Below are positions 24,970 to 36,014 of a DNA stretch of 64,000 nucleotides, in pieces. Each line of letters begins with the position of its first letter. The first letter of the stretch is position 1. Under the pieces are notes generated by a model. The model worked only from the letters and a program-made list of their open reading frames with translations. It had not been told where the DNA came from and searched no databases. The DNA lies in assembly GCA_003342895.1 (NCBI GenBank), contig PTFA01000086.1, forward strand, positions 1,865,199 to 1,929,198, read 5' to 3'. Both the position numbers and the translations under genes were made by a program. Source of the stretch: Casuarius casuarius (Eukaryota > Chordata > Aves > Casuariiformes > Casuariidae).

Positions 24970-26325
24970 AAGTTCAATGAACGCGAGCCGTTCTTGAACC
25001 AGAATTCAGTCTGGCTCTCAGATCACTGACTACATAAAAATCTATACGGTTGCATGTTGACATGAAATTGCAATGAATATAAGCTTCATAGTCCTAGCTA
25101 TAACAGTCACCAATTCCCTTTGCTTTCTGGATTTGCTTTCCTCTGCTCTTTAAGTGTATATCGTTTGCTCAGTGTACCTCAAACACTGATAAGAAACAAT
25201 CTGGGGCTTTTATCAACAAGTCCTTTTTTAGACTAAGCTATTCCATCAGCTCCTAAAGACAGTGAATATGCATGCCTTAATGCCTTAAAAGAAATATGCA
25301 GCAAGACGAAACATTAAAATAAAAAATTAAGAATTTATGTGACTGGTGTTTATAATATTCATTTCAACAATGTTGTCAATTAAAGTTTATTACGAACTCT
25401 CTTTAAAATGAGATGGTATCTCTGCTTTTTCCAAAGCAGTAAAAATACACACGCTAATGCACAACAGGGACCTCTGTAAGCTGACCAGCAACAGCTGCGG
25501 TGTAACATGCAAGGATAACTTAAATCTCTTGCTTCAGGGTATAAAAGAGATCACTGTGAGGGGCACGAAGGATTTTTTTTCTCCTGATAGACAGCCCTGT
25601 ATAATAAGTTAGGTATACTGTGAAGAGTCGGAAGAAGCTGTCACGTTATGAAGCAATAGATCCAGGCCACCTGATACAGACAAGGAGTTTTGTGGAGCAA
25701 TAGAAAAATCCAGTATTTCCACATCAGATTTACTGCACACCTGTTCACACACAGGCATGAGCTCGCTTTCTGCGTTGTGAGCTATATCTAAAATATTTCA
25801 CAACGTTAGGAAAAGAATTAAACATGCTCTACAATGTCTGCATGAGGATATAATCACATACACAGTATATAAAATATCGTACATGTCCATGCGTACAGTG
25901 TGTATATACTCATGCACATATGTTATAAAATGCACATACTGGATATTAAGTGCGTGCACGTGCACACACACACACCCACCCCTAGGAGCAAAAATGAGAG
26001 GAAGTTTGATGAAGAAACCTAGAAAGCTGATAACACTTCGCGATATATTTTACATCCCCATTTCACTGCACCTTTCATTTTGTTCCTAGCCGGTAATGAC
26101 CTGATTAATTAAAACCGGTCCAAAAAGCTGAGCGCTAGCCGTCGAGAGGACGCTCCCGGCAGCCTGCCCTTGCTCGCGTTGTTTTGCTACTCAGTGGCCT
26201 ACGACGTTTCTCACAGAAGAACAGAAGGAACTGAAGTTTTCCTTTCAAGGGATTCACCAGCACAATAAGATATTTACTGTATTTATCGCAGAGATCAAAC
26301 CCACACACAGATGTCACATTTCTTG
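24970..26325. other. Non-coding, nothing recognised
   Basis: AT-rich with a short CA tract near 25958-25980 and a small CpG-bearing stretch near 26130-26190. No gene or repeat family recognised. Confidence 0.5.
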
Positions 26326-26329
26326 AATT

Positions 26330-26780
26330 CCATCAGTAGATCAGACAAGCAGTCTCTGGAAAGAGGACACTGCAGCCAGAAAGTTCAGAGCGTGCAGGCG
26401 TTGGAGGGCCATTCCTCTTCCATTTTCTGTCATGCACCCTGAGCCTTTGTTGTCTCCGCAATGCTGATAAATCAATCCATCAAAAATTTTCCTCAGTGAA
26501 ACTCAATCAAGAAAGGTCATGTCAGCGGGAGAGGAACAGATTAAATTAGCATCAAATTAGACATGGAAAGTGAGTTCTGTCAAAATCATCACAGCGCTCA
26601 GCACAATTAGAATATGTTAATTATGCATTTCATTAAGGTAGTGCTCTTTGAATGCGAGATGAAATGTCAGTGGTGTAGGCATCCGAAAAAAGGAAGATTG
26701 CCAGGCACAACTTTCTCTAGACAATGTGTGACACCTTCATTAACATCAAGAATCACAAGTCTGTCTTGACTTTTTTGTAA
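26330..26780. promoter_or_regulatory. Strong enhancer-type conserved element candidate
   Basis: Non-repetitive and packed with developmental factor motifs. Overlapping PBX-HOX-type sites lie at 26465-26482 and a MEIS-type CTGTCAA at 26577-26583. Homeodomain cores include ATTAAATTAGCATCAAATTAG (26539-26559) and GTTAATTATGCATTTCATTA (26616-26635). A T-box-like TGACACCT lies at 26729-26736 with a SOX-like ACAATG just before it. No reading frame runs through it. PBX, HOX and MEIS co-binding is established for Hox-responsive enhancers; activity of this block is inference. Confidence 0.55.
26465..26482 (-). promoter_or_regulatory. Overlapping PBX-HOX-type decamers
   Basis: On the minus strand the 18 bases read TGATGGATTGATTTATCA. 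This contains TGATGGATTG and TGATTTATCA, two matches to the TGATNNATNN form bound by PBX-HOX dimers, overlapping by two bases. A MEIS-type site lies about 95 bases away. Confidence 0.45.
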
Positions 26781-26784
26781 AGTA

Positions 26785-28600
26785 TTAAACCGTTAACTGT
26801 TTGCTGGCACTTGAAGGAGGGAGAGCCATTCGCATTCCCCTCTTGCTCCGCGCCACGACCAGCTTCCCTGCCCTGTCACAAGCCCTGGGGACTGCCGTGA
26901 GTGTCCAGCGGGCAATGCAAAGGTAGCTGCAATTTAATGAAGCCTTTGCTGGACGTGCTAAGGATAACACGACTGCCCTACGGGTACGGCTCTGATGGGG
27001 TGCTGAGGGAGCTGAGCTGCTGTCAGGGAGCAGGGTAGGATAACGAAAGGAGGAGGGAGGGATGAAGGAGGGGAAAGGGTGGAACAATTTTATTTTGCCT
27101 CTGGTTGCAAGATATAATCAACCTAAAGGGGAGAGAGATTAAAAAAAAAGGCAGAGAGATTTGCAAACCTACATTTGACAAACCCTAATTTGGGAAATTA
27201 TTTTGTATATCAAACATCTTTGATTCCTAATGATGAGCTGTTTTTCAAAGAGAAAAATGATCCCTGGTGAGTTTGGGAGGGAATTGTAGCTTCATAAAAT
27301 ACTACTTATAGGCTTTATTAGATGTATTTTCAGATATTAGGTTCAGGGAGGATTAGAAAAAAAAGTATGTCTTTTCTAGATACCTGAGAAAAACTGCTGA
27401 CCTCTGCTTGCTTGGTTCGGATGACGGCCAGTGGAAGTTACAGATAGTTAGGCTTTCTGATGATCGCCTCATTTCTATTTACCTGCCTAAAGAGGGGATA
27501 TCAAAGCCAGTAGCTTTGAAATTGTGCCCATTAGCTGTGCAGGGAAGAGGCCGTGGCTTGCAGAGCTCTCCCACAGTCAGGCGGGCACCTAAGATCAGCT
27601 GCTGGGTGGTGAGAACTTGCTGTCCTCCAAGGCAGCTCAGCCCCACCACACAGCACCCTGCCCCTGTGTTACCGCCACGGACAGCAACCGGGACAAAAAA
27701 TGGACTGCCCTGCACAAAAGAAGTCGGCAAGCTGCATGCGAGTATGTAAGGTTTTAGTTTGGAGCAACTCTGGAAATTGCAAACCTCACTTTGAAAATGC
27801 ACGTTTATTTTCTGGCACCCCTCACCTTTCTCTCCGTTATTTATCAGAAGGCGGTGAAAGTCAGCAAGTTGTAACATTTTCTAGTTCCAGAACAATACTC
27901 TTGGTCTAATGATATCTGCATCCTAAAATACTGTTCAACAGAAAAGTGTGTTGAAAATTTTATCCATGCAAAGATGCTGTGCACACGACATGCGGCACAC
28001 ATGAAAAATGTATGTGTAACAGAATGGTTAATAAACATGCACATTTATTGATTTACATGCAAAAGAGGTAGTTGTGTGTGCACTGGAATACTTGTAGAAA
28101 CACAATCACACACTGCATGTGAACATTTCCATGTCTAACCTGTCCCTTGGCTATTCGTTTCTCTCCCTGGCTGCAAAATTCACTTTGCTGATGGTATTTA
28201 AAACACCAGAGGACTGAGAAAGGGGTTACTGTGAACAAGAAAAATTCAGCATGTTTTTAATGAGCTTTCCTTCAGTTTATTGAAGCTTTTGTAAATCCTG
28301 CCTGAGAATTCAAAGTTGCCAAATCTCCTCCCCAAAGATACATACTGTAGCTTCCAATGCCCTCAGGACTCCATTTTAATATAACAGGTTCCAATATAGT
28401 CGAGAAATGCCAGCAAGTGAGTAGGAGCCAGAGTCTCCTTCAGCACACTTGGCTGGCCTTACAACTTTCTGAAATCTCTGTTTTCACTGGAGCTAGAAAA
28501 AAGAGATTTTTATCACTTGAAAGAAAAACTTAAGTCCCAGAGCAAACAAGCTTTAAGATTATGTTAGTTCTGCTCACTAGCTCAGAGACAAGAGGGCTAA
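26785..28600. other. Non-coding, nothing certain
   Basis: A purine-rich stretch (GGAGGGAGGG type) lies near 27045-27080. A frame of 132 codons on the minus strand (27479-27877) overlaps one of 113 on the plus strand, so neither is credited. No repeat family recognised. Confidence 0.5.
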
Positions 28601-28624
28601 AGATAAAGCGACAAGGCTTTAGAG

Positions 28625-28860
28625 CTTGGAAACGCGGCAGCGTGTGTGCGGATCACGCCTCCGAAAGCCCTGCCCCAGCTCCCGCGATGCCTGCGAGCGC
28701 CTGTGCTTCCCGAGCAGCAGCACAGATGCCCGGGCGGGATCTCAGGGCGAAATGAATTCAGCATAATAAATGTGTTACATCAGGGCGACCCAAGCCGCGC
28801 ATCGCTCCAAGACACCCAGGCGACGGCTCCGCTCGCTGAGCTCTCCAGGCCATGGGGCAC
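28625..28860. other. CpG-dense patch, short-island-like
   Basis: Roughly 22 CpGs lie within about 235 bases, including GCCGCGCATCGCTCC and GGCGACGGCTCCGCTCGC near 28790-28840. A 40-base AT-rich gap interrupts it. Frames here overlap on several phases and none is recognisable. The patch resembles a short CpG island and may mark an unannotated start site, an unmethylated enhancer or a GC-rich remnant. Confidence 0.5.
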
Positions 28861-28869
28861 TGCAGCCGT

Positions 28870-29505
28870 TTTCTCTGGACCCCTCCACATCCTGGCTTGC
28901 CCACAAACACTTCTATATTTATGAAGAACCTAAAGAAAAACCATGGCACGAAGATAGAAAATTGGCTCTGTCCTAATAACAGCTACCTCGTTATAGCGTC
29001 TGTTGATTTCCTTTATGGGACTGGGCTTAATAATTCCAGGCCAAATCTAGTCATGATGTAGTTTCACTGAAGCCAGCGGTAGGAGTTTGGGAATGAACAT
29101 GCTCTCAGTAGAGTTATGCACATTTTTCATTCAGTGTCAAAACTATTATCATTATCATCCATTTGGGCTGACTTAGAAAAAAAGAAGCTACACTCACAAA
29201 AACAGAAAAACCAGCATCCACTTTGGTCTGTATCAATTGTTCTGTTTGACCTGAAATTAAATGTATAGATTGGGTTTATCTTTTTTTTTTAATAGCAACA
29301 AACAATGCTGAAGCCTTTTTCAAAATGAAAATACAGTGTTAAATCCAGAAAAAGTCATAATGACTACTTTGACCTAATACTTTATGGGGTATATGGACAA
29401 ACTGCATTTCTCAATAAATGCACTATTTGTCTGCAAAATTTTCACTCATCCTTGGCTTAACATTTTTTTTTGGTAGTAATAGAGATCTGATCATATGATC
29501 TGTTT
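28870..29505. other. Non-coding; possible trace of palindromic repeat
   Basis: AT-rich DNA. The stretch at about 29043-29072 (GATGTAGTTTCACTGAAGCC) weakly resembles the palindromic amniote element seen near 38.3 and 52.0 kb, but the match is too short to call separately. Confidence 0.4.
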
Positions 29506-29509
29506 CATC

Positions 29510-29800
29510 ATTTATATGTCAGTATAGCTGCTGGGGTTATAGAGCTATAAATTAACATAATTGAATGGCGAGTCAAGCTCATTTGTTTCTACTATTCTTC
29601 ATGATAGGAAGAAAAATATAAAGCTAGAATAAGTTTCAACCACGATCCCTCAAAAATTAGCTTTCCAGCTTCAATGCATAGAGGAATCAGAGTGTCTTTC
29701 TAATGAAAACGCAGAATTAAAACCAAACCTGCCAGTAGCCTGATTAAGCACAATATGTTAATTGATCATTCTTGCAAGTAAGAGATGGGTCATTTGTGTC
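29510..29800. promoter_or_regulatory. Possible conserved non-coding element
   Basis: Unique sequence with homeodomain cores (AAATTAACATAATTGAATGG near 29550, CCTGATTAAGCACAATATG near 29739, TTAATTGATCATT near 29758). No frame and no repeat similarity. Assigned on motif texture alone. Confidence 0.3.
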
Positions 29801-30965
29801 TTATGGGGCAGGGGCCACAGAAATACTATTTAGGAAGCTGGCAGCGTCATGAAAGAGCGGGAGCAGTAATTTGTCCATTCTGCAGACGTTTCTGCATGGT
29901 TAGGGCAGCAGCTGCAAGCGAGCTCCCTTTGCGATCCCAGTCAGCAGGTACAAGCCAGCTTGGGCGCCTGTTTCCTCAAACTTTCAGTGGAAAAGGATGT
30001 ATTTCACACTCCAGACTAACTTCTTCTCTCCCAATACATTTAATGATTTCCATGAAAGGCAAAAAGCTAAATATGTATTCACAGAAGCCTCACCTAGAGG
30101 TTTTAAATAGGCAGCTTTAAATAGGTAAACTGCATACATAGCATTTGCTTTGTACAGCTGATTCTTAATTTACTTTATTTCCTATCTGGGAAAATAAATT
30201 TAAAAGACAGATGATGCAGGATATAATTTTTGTATACTAAAAGTAGGTATGTGAAAGGTACAAATATTAACTCTTCTTACTAGCTGTTTTGTTTTGTTTG
30301 CATGAACAATTTAGTACCTTACAGTAACAAGTGTTCCTACCTCTTCCACTTAATTTAGAAGTCAACTTAGAAGAAGATTCGATAGTTGCTACTAGACATG
30401 GGTTTAATTTTTTTTTTCCTTTGTGACCTCTGAAAAAAATCAATGAAAAGATTTATTCATCTAAAAGTGTGCAGGAAATGCCAAGTAAACTTAATATTTT
30501 GTGTTGCAAATTTTCATTGCAGCACTGCAGTTTTCCCCCCAAATCTACATTGAACCCATACTGCAAAGCAGAAATTGAAAAACAGAAATTTCCAGGAATG
30601 TTATTACATGATAATATTTGGGATGAAACCATACTTTCAATCAAAAAAGAATTTCATTTTCTAAAATCGATTTCAGATAAATGCTAACTTAGCTTTTTCA
30701 AAACAAGCAAGGTGTCTCAAATTTAATTTCTATTAGAGAGAAGCCTTTTTAATTTGCTGTGTCCATGGCAGAAAAATCTTATCTCTTCCTCATCCTTCCA
30801 GCCACTACATGGAACTGCACACAAGGAAAAGACATGCCCTCTGCTCTCTGGATTTTACAATCCGGCTATAAGTGACATGCATGACAGAGAGAGGTGCCAT
30901 TGCATGAGTTAGAGGGAGAAATGTGAAGTGTTTAGAAGATCTAGAGAGATTCACATGTATAAATA
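29800..30965. other. Non-coding, nothing recognised
   Basis: A direct repeat of TTTAAATAGG occurs twice near 30102-30125. The plus-strand frame 29785-30120 (111 codons) carries no known motif. Otherwise AT-rich and unique. Confidence 0.5.
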
Positions 30966-30970
30966 GTTAC

Positions 30971-31012
30971 TTTAAGAAAACATCTCATGCATTTAAGAAA
31001 ACATCTCATGCA
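30971..31012. repeat. Exact 21-base tandem duplication
   Basis: The 21 bases at 30971-30991 (beginning TTTAAGAAAACATC) are repeated without a mismatch at 30992-31012. Exact identity suggests a recent slippage or duplication event. Confidence 0.95.
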
Positions 31013-31014
31013 AC

Positions 31015-31425
31015 TGTGGCAATCTTTAAATTCAGTAAACTGCTCTATCCTACGGTTAAATATGTGACAGAACAACTTAAATCATAACGAACATCATTGG
31101 TTAATCACAGTTTAAGGAAAATCCACTGCTTCTTGATAAGAACAAGATTGCCGATTACCAGTGGCTAAGCACTGCAGTGCCAGATATATTAGAAATACAG
31201 CTGGAAAAATGGTTTAAAAAAACATAAAAACTATAAAACACAACTTCTGCAAGACTCTGCAGAAAAAAACCTAGAAGTTTAGGAAGAAAACTGCAGCTTG
31301 GTTTTCAATATAGCTAGAATCAGAGCCTCTGGCCCAGCCACAGGGTGAGTAGACTGAAGACCGTTCTTATCTCAAAGCGCTCATAATTTAGCCTTACGAC
31401 AAACTGTAGCGGTGGACAAACAGGC
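31015..31425. other. AT-rich DNA, nothing recognised
   Basis: No frame, repeat or motif cluster seen; short A-rich runs only. Confidence 0.55.
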
Positions 31426-31429
31426 AAAG

Positions 31430-31760
31430 AGGGCAGTGGGTCACAGTCAGAGCGGGTCCTGGCGGAAACTTTTTCTAGGCAAGGATCGGGGTAGTCTGAG
31501 GTGACTAATAAATGCTATAGATTCACTGTCACTCAAATTAGCAGGGGAAGCCAATAAAAAAAAAAGAACCAGCACTGACTGGCAGGGCTTAGTATGGCAG
31601 GTTCGGGCACTGTGATCAAAAATGTGCCTGAAATGTAGAGTGATACTAACAACAAGTCTTGACGTTACAGCCCAGCTGGTAAACCGAGCCATGGACTACA
31701 TTTACCAGCCATACCTGGCTGGGTTCGCCGAGGCCGTTATTTTAAAGCTTGTAAAATAGG
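31430..31760. promoter_or_regulatory. Possible conserved non-coding element
   Basis: Balanced-composition unique block with a GACTAATAAATGC core, a GATTCACTGTCACTCAAATTAG stretch near 31517, and a small near-palindrome around 31700-31720 (TTTACCAGCC, ATACCTGGCTGG). Minus-strand frames of 81 and 104 codons end and begin nearby but are not recognisable. Weakly supported. Confidence 0.3.
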
Positions 31761-31764
31761 CATC

Positions 31765-32955
31765 CCTGCAAAGCCAGCCTCTACTCTCTGCTGCATATGC
31801 TTTACCAGTACAAAAACCCAAGGCCTCAATGTAATTGCAGTTATTGTGGATACAGGCAGAGGATGTATTTTCAGGGAGAGAAGTCTCTGAAGTTGCTTCG
31901 CAAAATGCTAGACTTCTAGCAGAGCTCCTAGTTTTAGACCTTGACCAGGCAGAGTCAGAGCAGAGCACAGCTGAGTTCAGGAGAACAATTACTTCTGCAA
32001 AGCTTTCATGCTGCACTTATCACATGTCTTTCTACTCACAAAAGCATCTTCTTTTCACAACAACACTGGAGCAAATTGCTACGCCTTTGTTGCCAGGCAA
32101 ATTCTCCTTACTATTTTCTCCCTTGCCAGTCTCCCCAGTCCCCTGGTATATTAGGATGTACTCCTAAATCAAGAGCAACTTCTCTCAAAGCCAATCCACA
32201 AATAGCCCAGAGTTCACAGGACTCAGACATGCTGTAGATGCTTGTTTCTTTGAGCCATGTTTCTGTTTGGATACACAAAGGAGGCTTTAAAGTTTCTCAT
32301 GCAGCTATTCAATTCCCCCAGCGAGAGGAACATTCCTGTTAATGAATTATTTTGTCAGTCCCTTCCCTTGCCGGACTGCTGGCAAGGCTTCGATGCTGAT
32401 GCAGGACACTGGAGCTGTCTGATTTTCTGTTTTCCTGTTTGAAAACTATTTTTTTTCTTTTTGCAGTGGAAATTAGGTTTTTAACTAAAGCAATCTTTCA
32501 CTGGAAAGGTATCTGCTTTCTGTAGAAATTTTTTACTTTTCATCAAAACCTCCCCAAAGATTCCAATCTCAAAAGCCAGTGTTGAGAGAAAAAGAAATTC
32601 TCTGAGAAATAAAAGTTTTCACAGGACATTTTAATGAAAGCATTTGTTCATTTTTGTAAAAAATGACCACAGAAATTAAAATCATTTCCAAATTAATGAA
32701 ACAAGTACTCAAAAAAAGTCCTAACTACCTGGCAGGACAGTAAGTGCAAATGCGTTCACCTATTGAGCTGGCTAGTTTAAAACTAAGAAAATGGCTTTAT
32801 ATAGATTGAAAACATACAGGGTTATCTAGTTGAACAGGCCATCTATTCTCATTCATTAATGTCCTTATATAAAACACAAATACATTAATTAACTTTCACA
32901 CAAATGAGCTGCTTTGCTTTGTCATGCATAAACATGCAAACACCCATGCAGACAT
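31765..32955. other. Non-coding, nothing recognised
   Basis: Overlapping frames of 104 (minus) and 110 and 98 codons (plus) between 31702 and 32237 share sequence and lack motifs. The rest is AT-rich with A/T runs. Confidence 0.5.
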
Positions 32956-32958
32956 GCA

Positions 32959-33003
32959 TACACACACACACACACGCACGCACACGCACACGCACACGCA
33001 CAA
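32959..33003. repeat. (CA)n microsatellite with CACG interruptions
   Basis: About 45 bases of CA repeat, the second half carrying regular CACACG units. A likely polymorphic microsatellite. The CpG-bearing interruptions resemble those at 5.5 kb. Confidence 0.95.
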
Positions 33004-33009
33004 AATATA

Positions 33010-33750
33010 CCAGGTCTAAACTATTTCTTTGCAATAAAATGCCCCCATAATCTGGCATGATTATGTATATCATTCAAAAAGGTGCTTAATCTTGATTTGA
33101 AGAAAAGAAAACATGGAAGAGTAGACTCGAGAAATTGTCATAAGATTCATCACCTTCACAGCCAGAAACTGTGTTTTATTTTAGTTTAATATTATTATTT
33201 TACTGCTAAATTTGGTCAGTTTAAGTATCCAGCTACATATGCTTTGTCAGCTAGACTAAGAAGCTAGCTGTCATGCAGTGATGCCTACACACAGCAATCA
33301 AACCATCTCTCAGGCTTCTTGATAAGCTGAATAAATCAAGTTCTTTAAACTTCACAGCACAAGGGTGGCTTGTCAGCCTTCAGGTCAATTCTGTTGTCCT
33401 CTTCTAACTTTTCTCTAGTATTTCCACATATTCTTGAAGCGTGGACATTTCACATGATGACCTTATTAAAACTGCATGTAAAAGTAAAATAAATTCTTGA
33501 CTTTTATTGGTTATTATTTTATTTATAAAGATAGGATTTTTTTTCCATAACAGTTCACTAGAAACTTAGTTAAGGTGACTGCCTATCTGTATATCTATTC
33601 CAAGACACAGTAGATATAACTCATAGCTATAATCTGTATTCTTTTGTCCTACATGATTTTCTTTATACTCGATTGTATTAAAATGAATTCTGTTGGACTG
33701 AAACCCCTTAACCTGCAGATTCATTTTGCTCTTACTTAGCAACTTGTTCT
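33010..33750. other. AT-rich DNA, nothing certain
   Basis: No credited frame. The 3' end leads into the CR1 fragment, and its true boundary may lie somewhat earlier than 33760. Confidence 0.5.
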
Positions 33751-33759
33751 TCTCATTAT

Positions 33760-34275
33760 TCCCTGCTCCATCAAGTTTTGTGTCACCTTGCAGTCTTTAT
33801 CAGATATATTTTATATCATTGTTTGGATCACTGGCAAATTTATTATATAAATTGTATAATTTTGAAAGACCAAGCATTTCATTGATATCTCCTATTAACA
33901 ACACACTGTGAGACCACCAGTGAGCTAGTATTTAAAACACCTAACACATGTTTAAATATCTAACATGAGTCAAAATATCATGTGGACTAAGTCAAGCGCC
34001 CTGGAGAAATCCAAGTATATTATATCAGCCCAGTTATCTTTTTCAAGAAGACCTGTAATCTTGTCAGAAAAGAAGGTGTGTTTGTTTGACAAGACTCATA
34101 TTCCTTGAAACCCTGCTGAGTGTCATTAACTACATTTTACCCTCTAATTCTTTGTTAATAGAGTTCTGAGTTAACCATTATATTGTTTCACTTAGACTCA
34201 ACATCAGACTAAGGGGTCTGTTGTTCCCTGAGCCCTCCCTTTAACCTTTCTAAAATACAGGTTACAGGTTGATAG
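33760..34275 (-). mobile_element. CR1 LINE fragment: decayed reverse transcriptase
   Basis: Read on the minus strand, this matches the reverse-transcriptase part of CR1 ORF2 in order. There is a 'NYRPVSL'-type site (about 34205-34235), a 'HGF-x-KGKSCLTN'-type stretch (about 34090-34140) and a well-kept ADIIYLDFSRALD (about 33990-34030, known form 'VDVVYLDFSKAFD'). The region around the catalytic 'FADDTKLG' lies at about 33767-33795. Stops and frameshifts break every frame, and the first catalytic Asp of FADD appears lost. The element is dead, 5'- and 3'-truncated and old. Confidence 0.82.
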
Positions 34276-34279
34276 CCTG

Positions 34280-35490
34280 TAAGGGACATTTATGATCCTT
34301 AAATGGATGATTCCATGTAGTAAAACATTAAAAGTGAATTCTTGGCTCTACTGCAGTTGATGATGAAACTGTGATTGGCTTCACTAGTGAAGGAAAGTTC
34401 TCACTGAGAAGTGAAAACTGGAAAACTAAAATATTAACTAAAAATATGAACACTAAATTTAGCTTAACACTAAAATGAATACTAAATAGCAAGTATTATT
34501 TGGTGTAAGATATTTCCAGCTGTGATATAAAATATCAATTTTTTTGTGGAAAGCAGAAAAAAATAATTTTAGTTGAAAATCCAGGTTCTCATTGAAAAAT
34601 GGTTTATGTGGGAAATTTTCAATCAGCAAAAATTATAATACTATCTGTGACCACTGTCAGACGTGATTCTTATTTGAAGAGTCCTGCAGTTATCTAAATG
34701 CACCCCACACAGCACCAGCAATCTGCAGAGACAAGGTTTTCAGCAGATAAGGGTCAAGATTACCAAATGAATCAATTCCTCCTTTAACTTCCCAACAGCA
34801 TTTTGGTAATCTTTGAGGTAGGCAAGTTATGTGATTGATACAGGAATGTTGCCTGATTAGGAGTGCAGGGGGAGGCAGTTTGCCTGACTCAGAGGTGACT
34901 CGCTTCAAAATGATCTTAATTTTGTAGAAATCCACAGTACCGTCCTATTTTGGATGCTTAATGCTTGGGCTCCTCAACCAGCTTCTTCATAAATATATGT
35001 AGCATGCACGCACACCTTTTTAAAGGCAAAAAGCATAGCGTCCCCAGTCAGCCCTCAAACTCCAAACCGCAGGGAGGTCGTGGAGGCTGCCCTTGCGCAG
35101 AAGCCCACGACGCCTCGCGGCTCTGCAGCTTATGGTCCCATGGTGAGACCAGGTTCCCTGAGAGCTGGGCGACACACGGGGAGTGTTCACCGTCCGGTAA
35201 AACGCAGGCATAACAGCCGCTAGACGCTCAGAATGGAAGGTATTTTGAAGCACAGTACAGAAAGGTAGTGCTTATTTCTAACCCTAGTCTGCATAAAAGG
35301 AAAAAAAGCAGGAGGCTGAAATGATTACTTGAGAGAAATGAAAATAGTTGGAGTGATAGTTTTAAACATCCAATGAGCTTGAGTATCCGGCTTTCTTAAT
35401 GTCATGCTGCATGTTTTTAAATTGCAACCACAGCATACTGGAGGAACATATCCACAACCCACAGAGAGTCGCTTAAAATGTAATTTCATA
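34280..35490. other. Non-coding; cryptic ACTAAA-type repeats and a GC patch
   Basis: The stretch 34425-34495 contains five imperfect ACTAAA/AACTAAAAT units, probably a decayed simple repeat. At 35040-35220 there is a GC- and CpG-richer patch with unremarkable frames on both strands. No gene seen. Confidence 0.5.
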
Positions 35491-35494
35491 TATA

Positions 35495-35562
35495 TACTTC
35501 TCTACATACATATGTATACTAATATATAGATATATATGTATACTAATATACATATCTATATT
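35495..35562. repeat. AT-rich imperfect repeat
   Basis: ATGTATACTAATATA occurs twice (near 35512 and 35537) within an alternating TA tract that ends in an eight-base T run. It is a low-complexity repeat. Confidence 0.85.
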
Positions 35563-35849
35563 TTTTTTGTTGAAGATTTTGGTGAGATATCACTAGGTTC
35601 ACCTTCAGAAAATCTCTGTAGAAAAACATCTGCACTCACTATTCCAGATACAGTCAGATAGCTAAGAGAGCATAAATTCCCCTGAATAGATGTATTGTTT
35701 TAACATTTATTTCTTCACCTTCTCAAAATGCCTGCTCATCTGAATTTACAATATATTAGCAGCCGTGCTGTATTTTGTGTGTGCGTGCATGGTTCTCCTT
35801 CACTACACTATCGCAGATTAGTGCTCATTCGCCTCTTTTCCTTGCTTCT

Positions 35850-36010
35850 CTTCAGATCGTTACACATGACAAAACAACTGTCCTAATTACAGCAAGTGTT
35901 CCCAGCTCTGTCACCGTGACAATTACTGCAATGAGGGCTCAATATCTGCAGCAGACAGTAAAGTATTACTGCAGTTGTGTTTGATAGTGCTCAATTGTCC
36001 CCTCGAGAAT
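35850..36010. promoter_or_regulatory. Probable conserved non-coding element
   Basis: A compact unique block with GTCCTAATTACAGC near 35880, CACCGTGACAATTACTGC near 35914, AGTATTACTGCAG near 35960 and a CTCAATTGTCCCC motif near 35990. The repeated ATTACTGCA words and lack of low complexity are typical of conserved elements. Not tested by alignment. Confidence 0.4.
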
Positions 36011-36014
36011 TCTT

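Noticed and set aside
32885..33073. Cys/Val/Arg-rich minus-strand frame
   Set aside because: It is the translation of the CA/CACG repeat.
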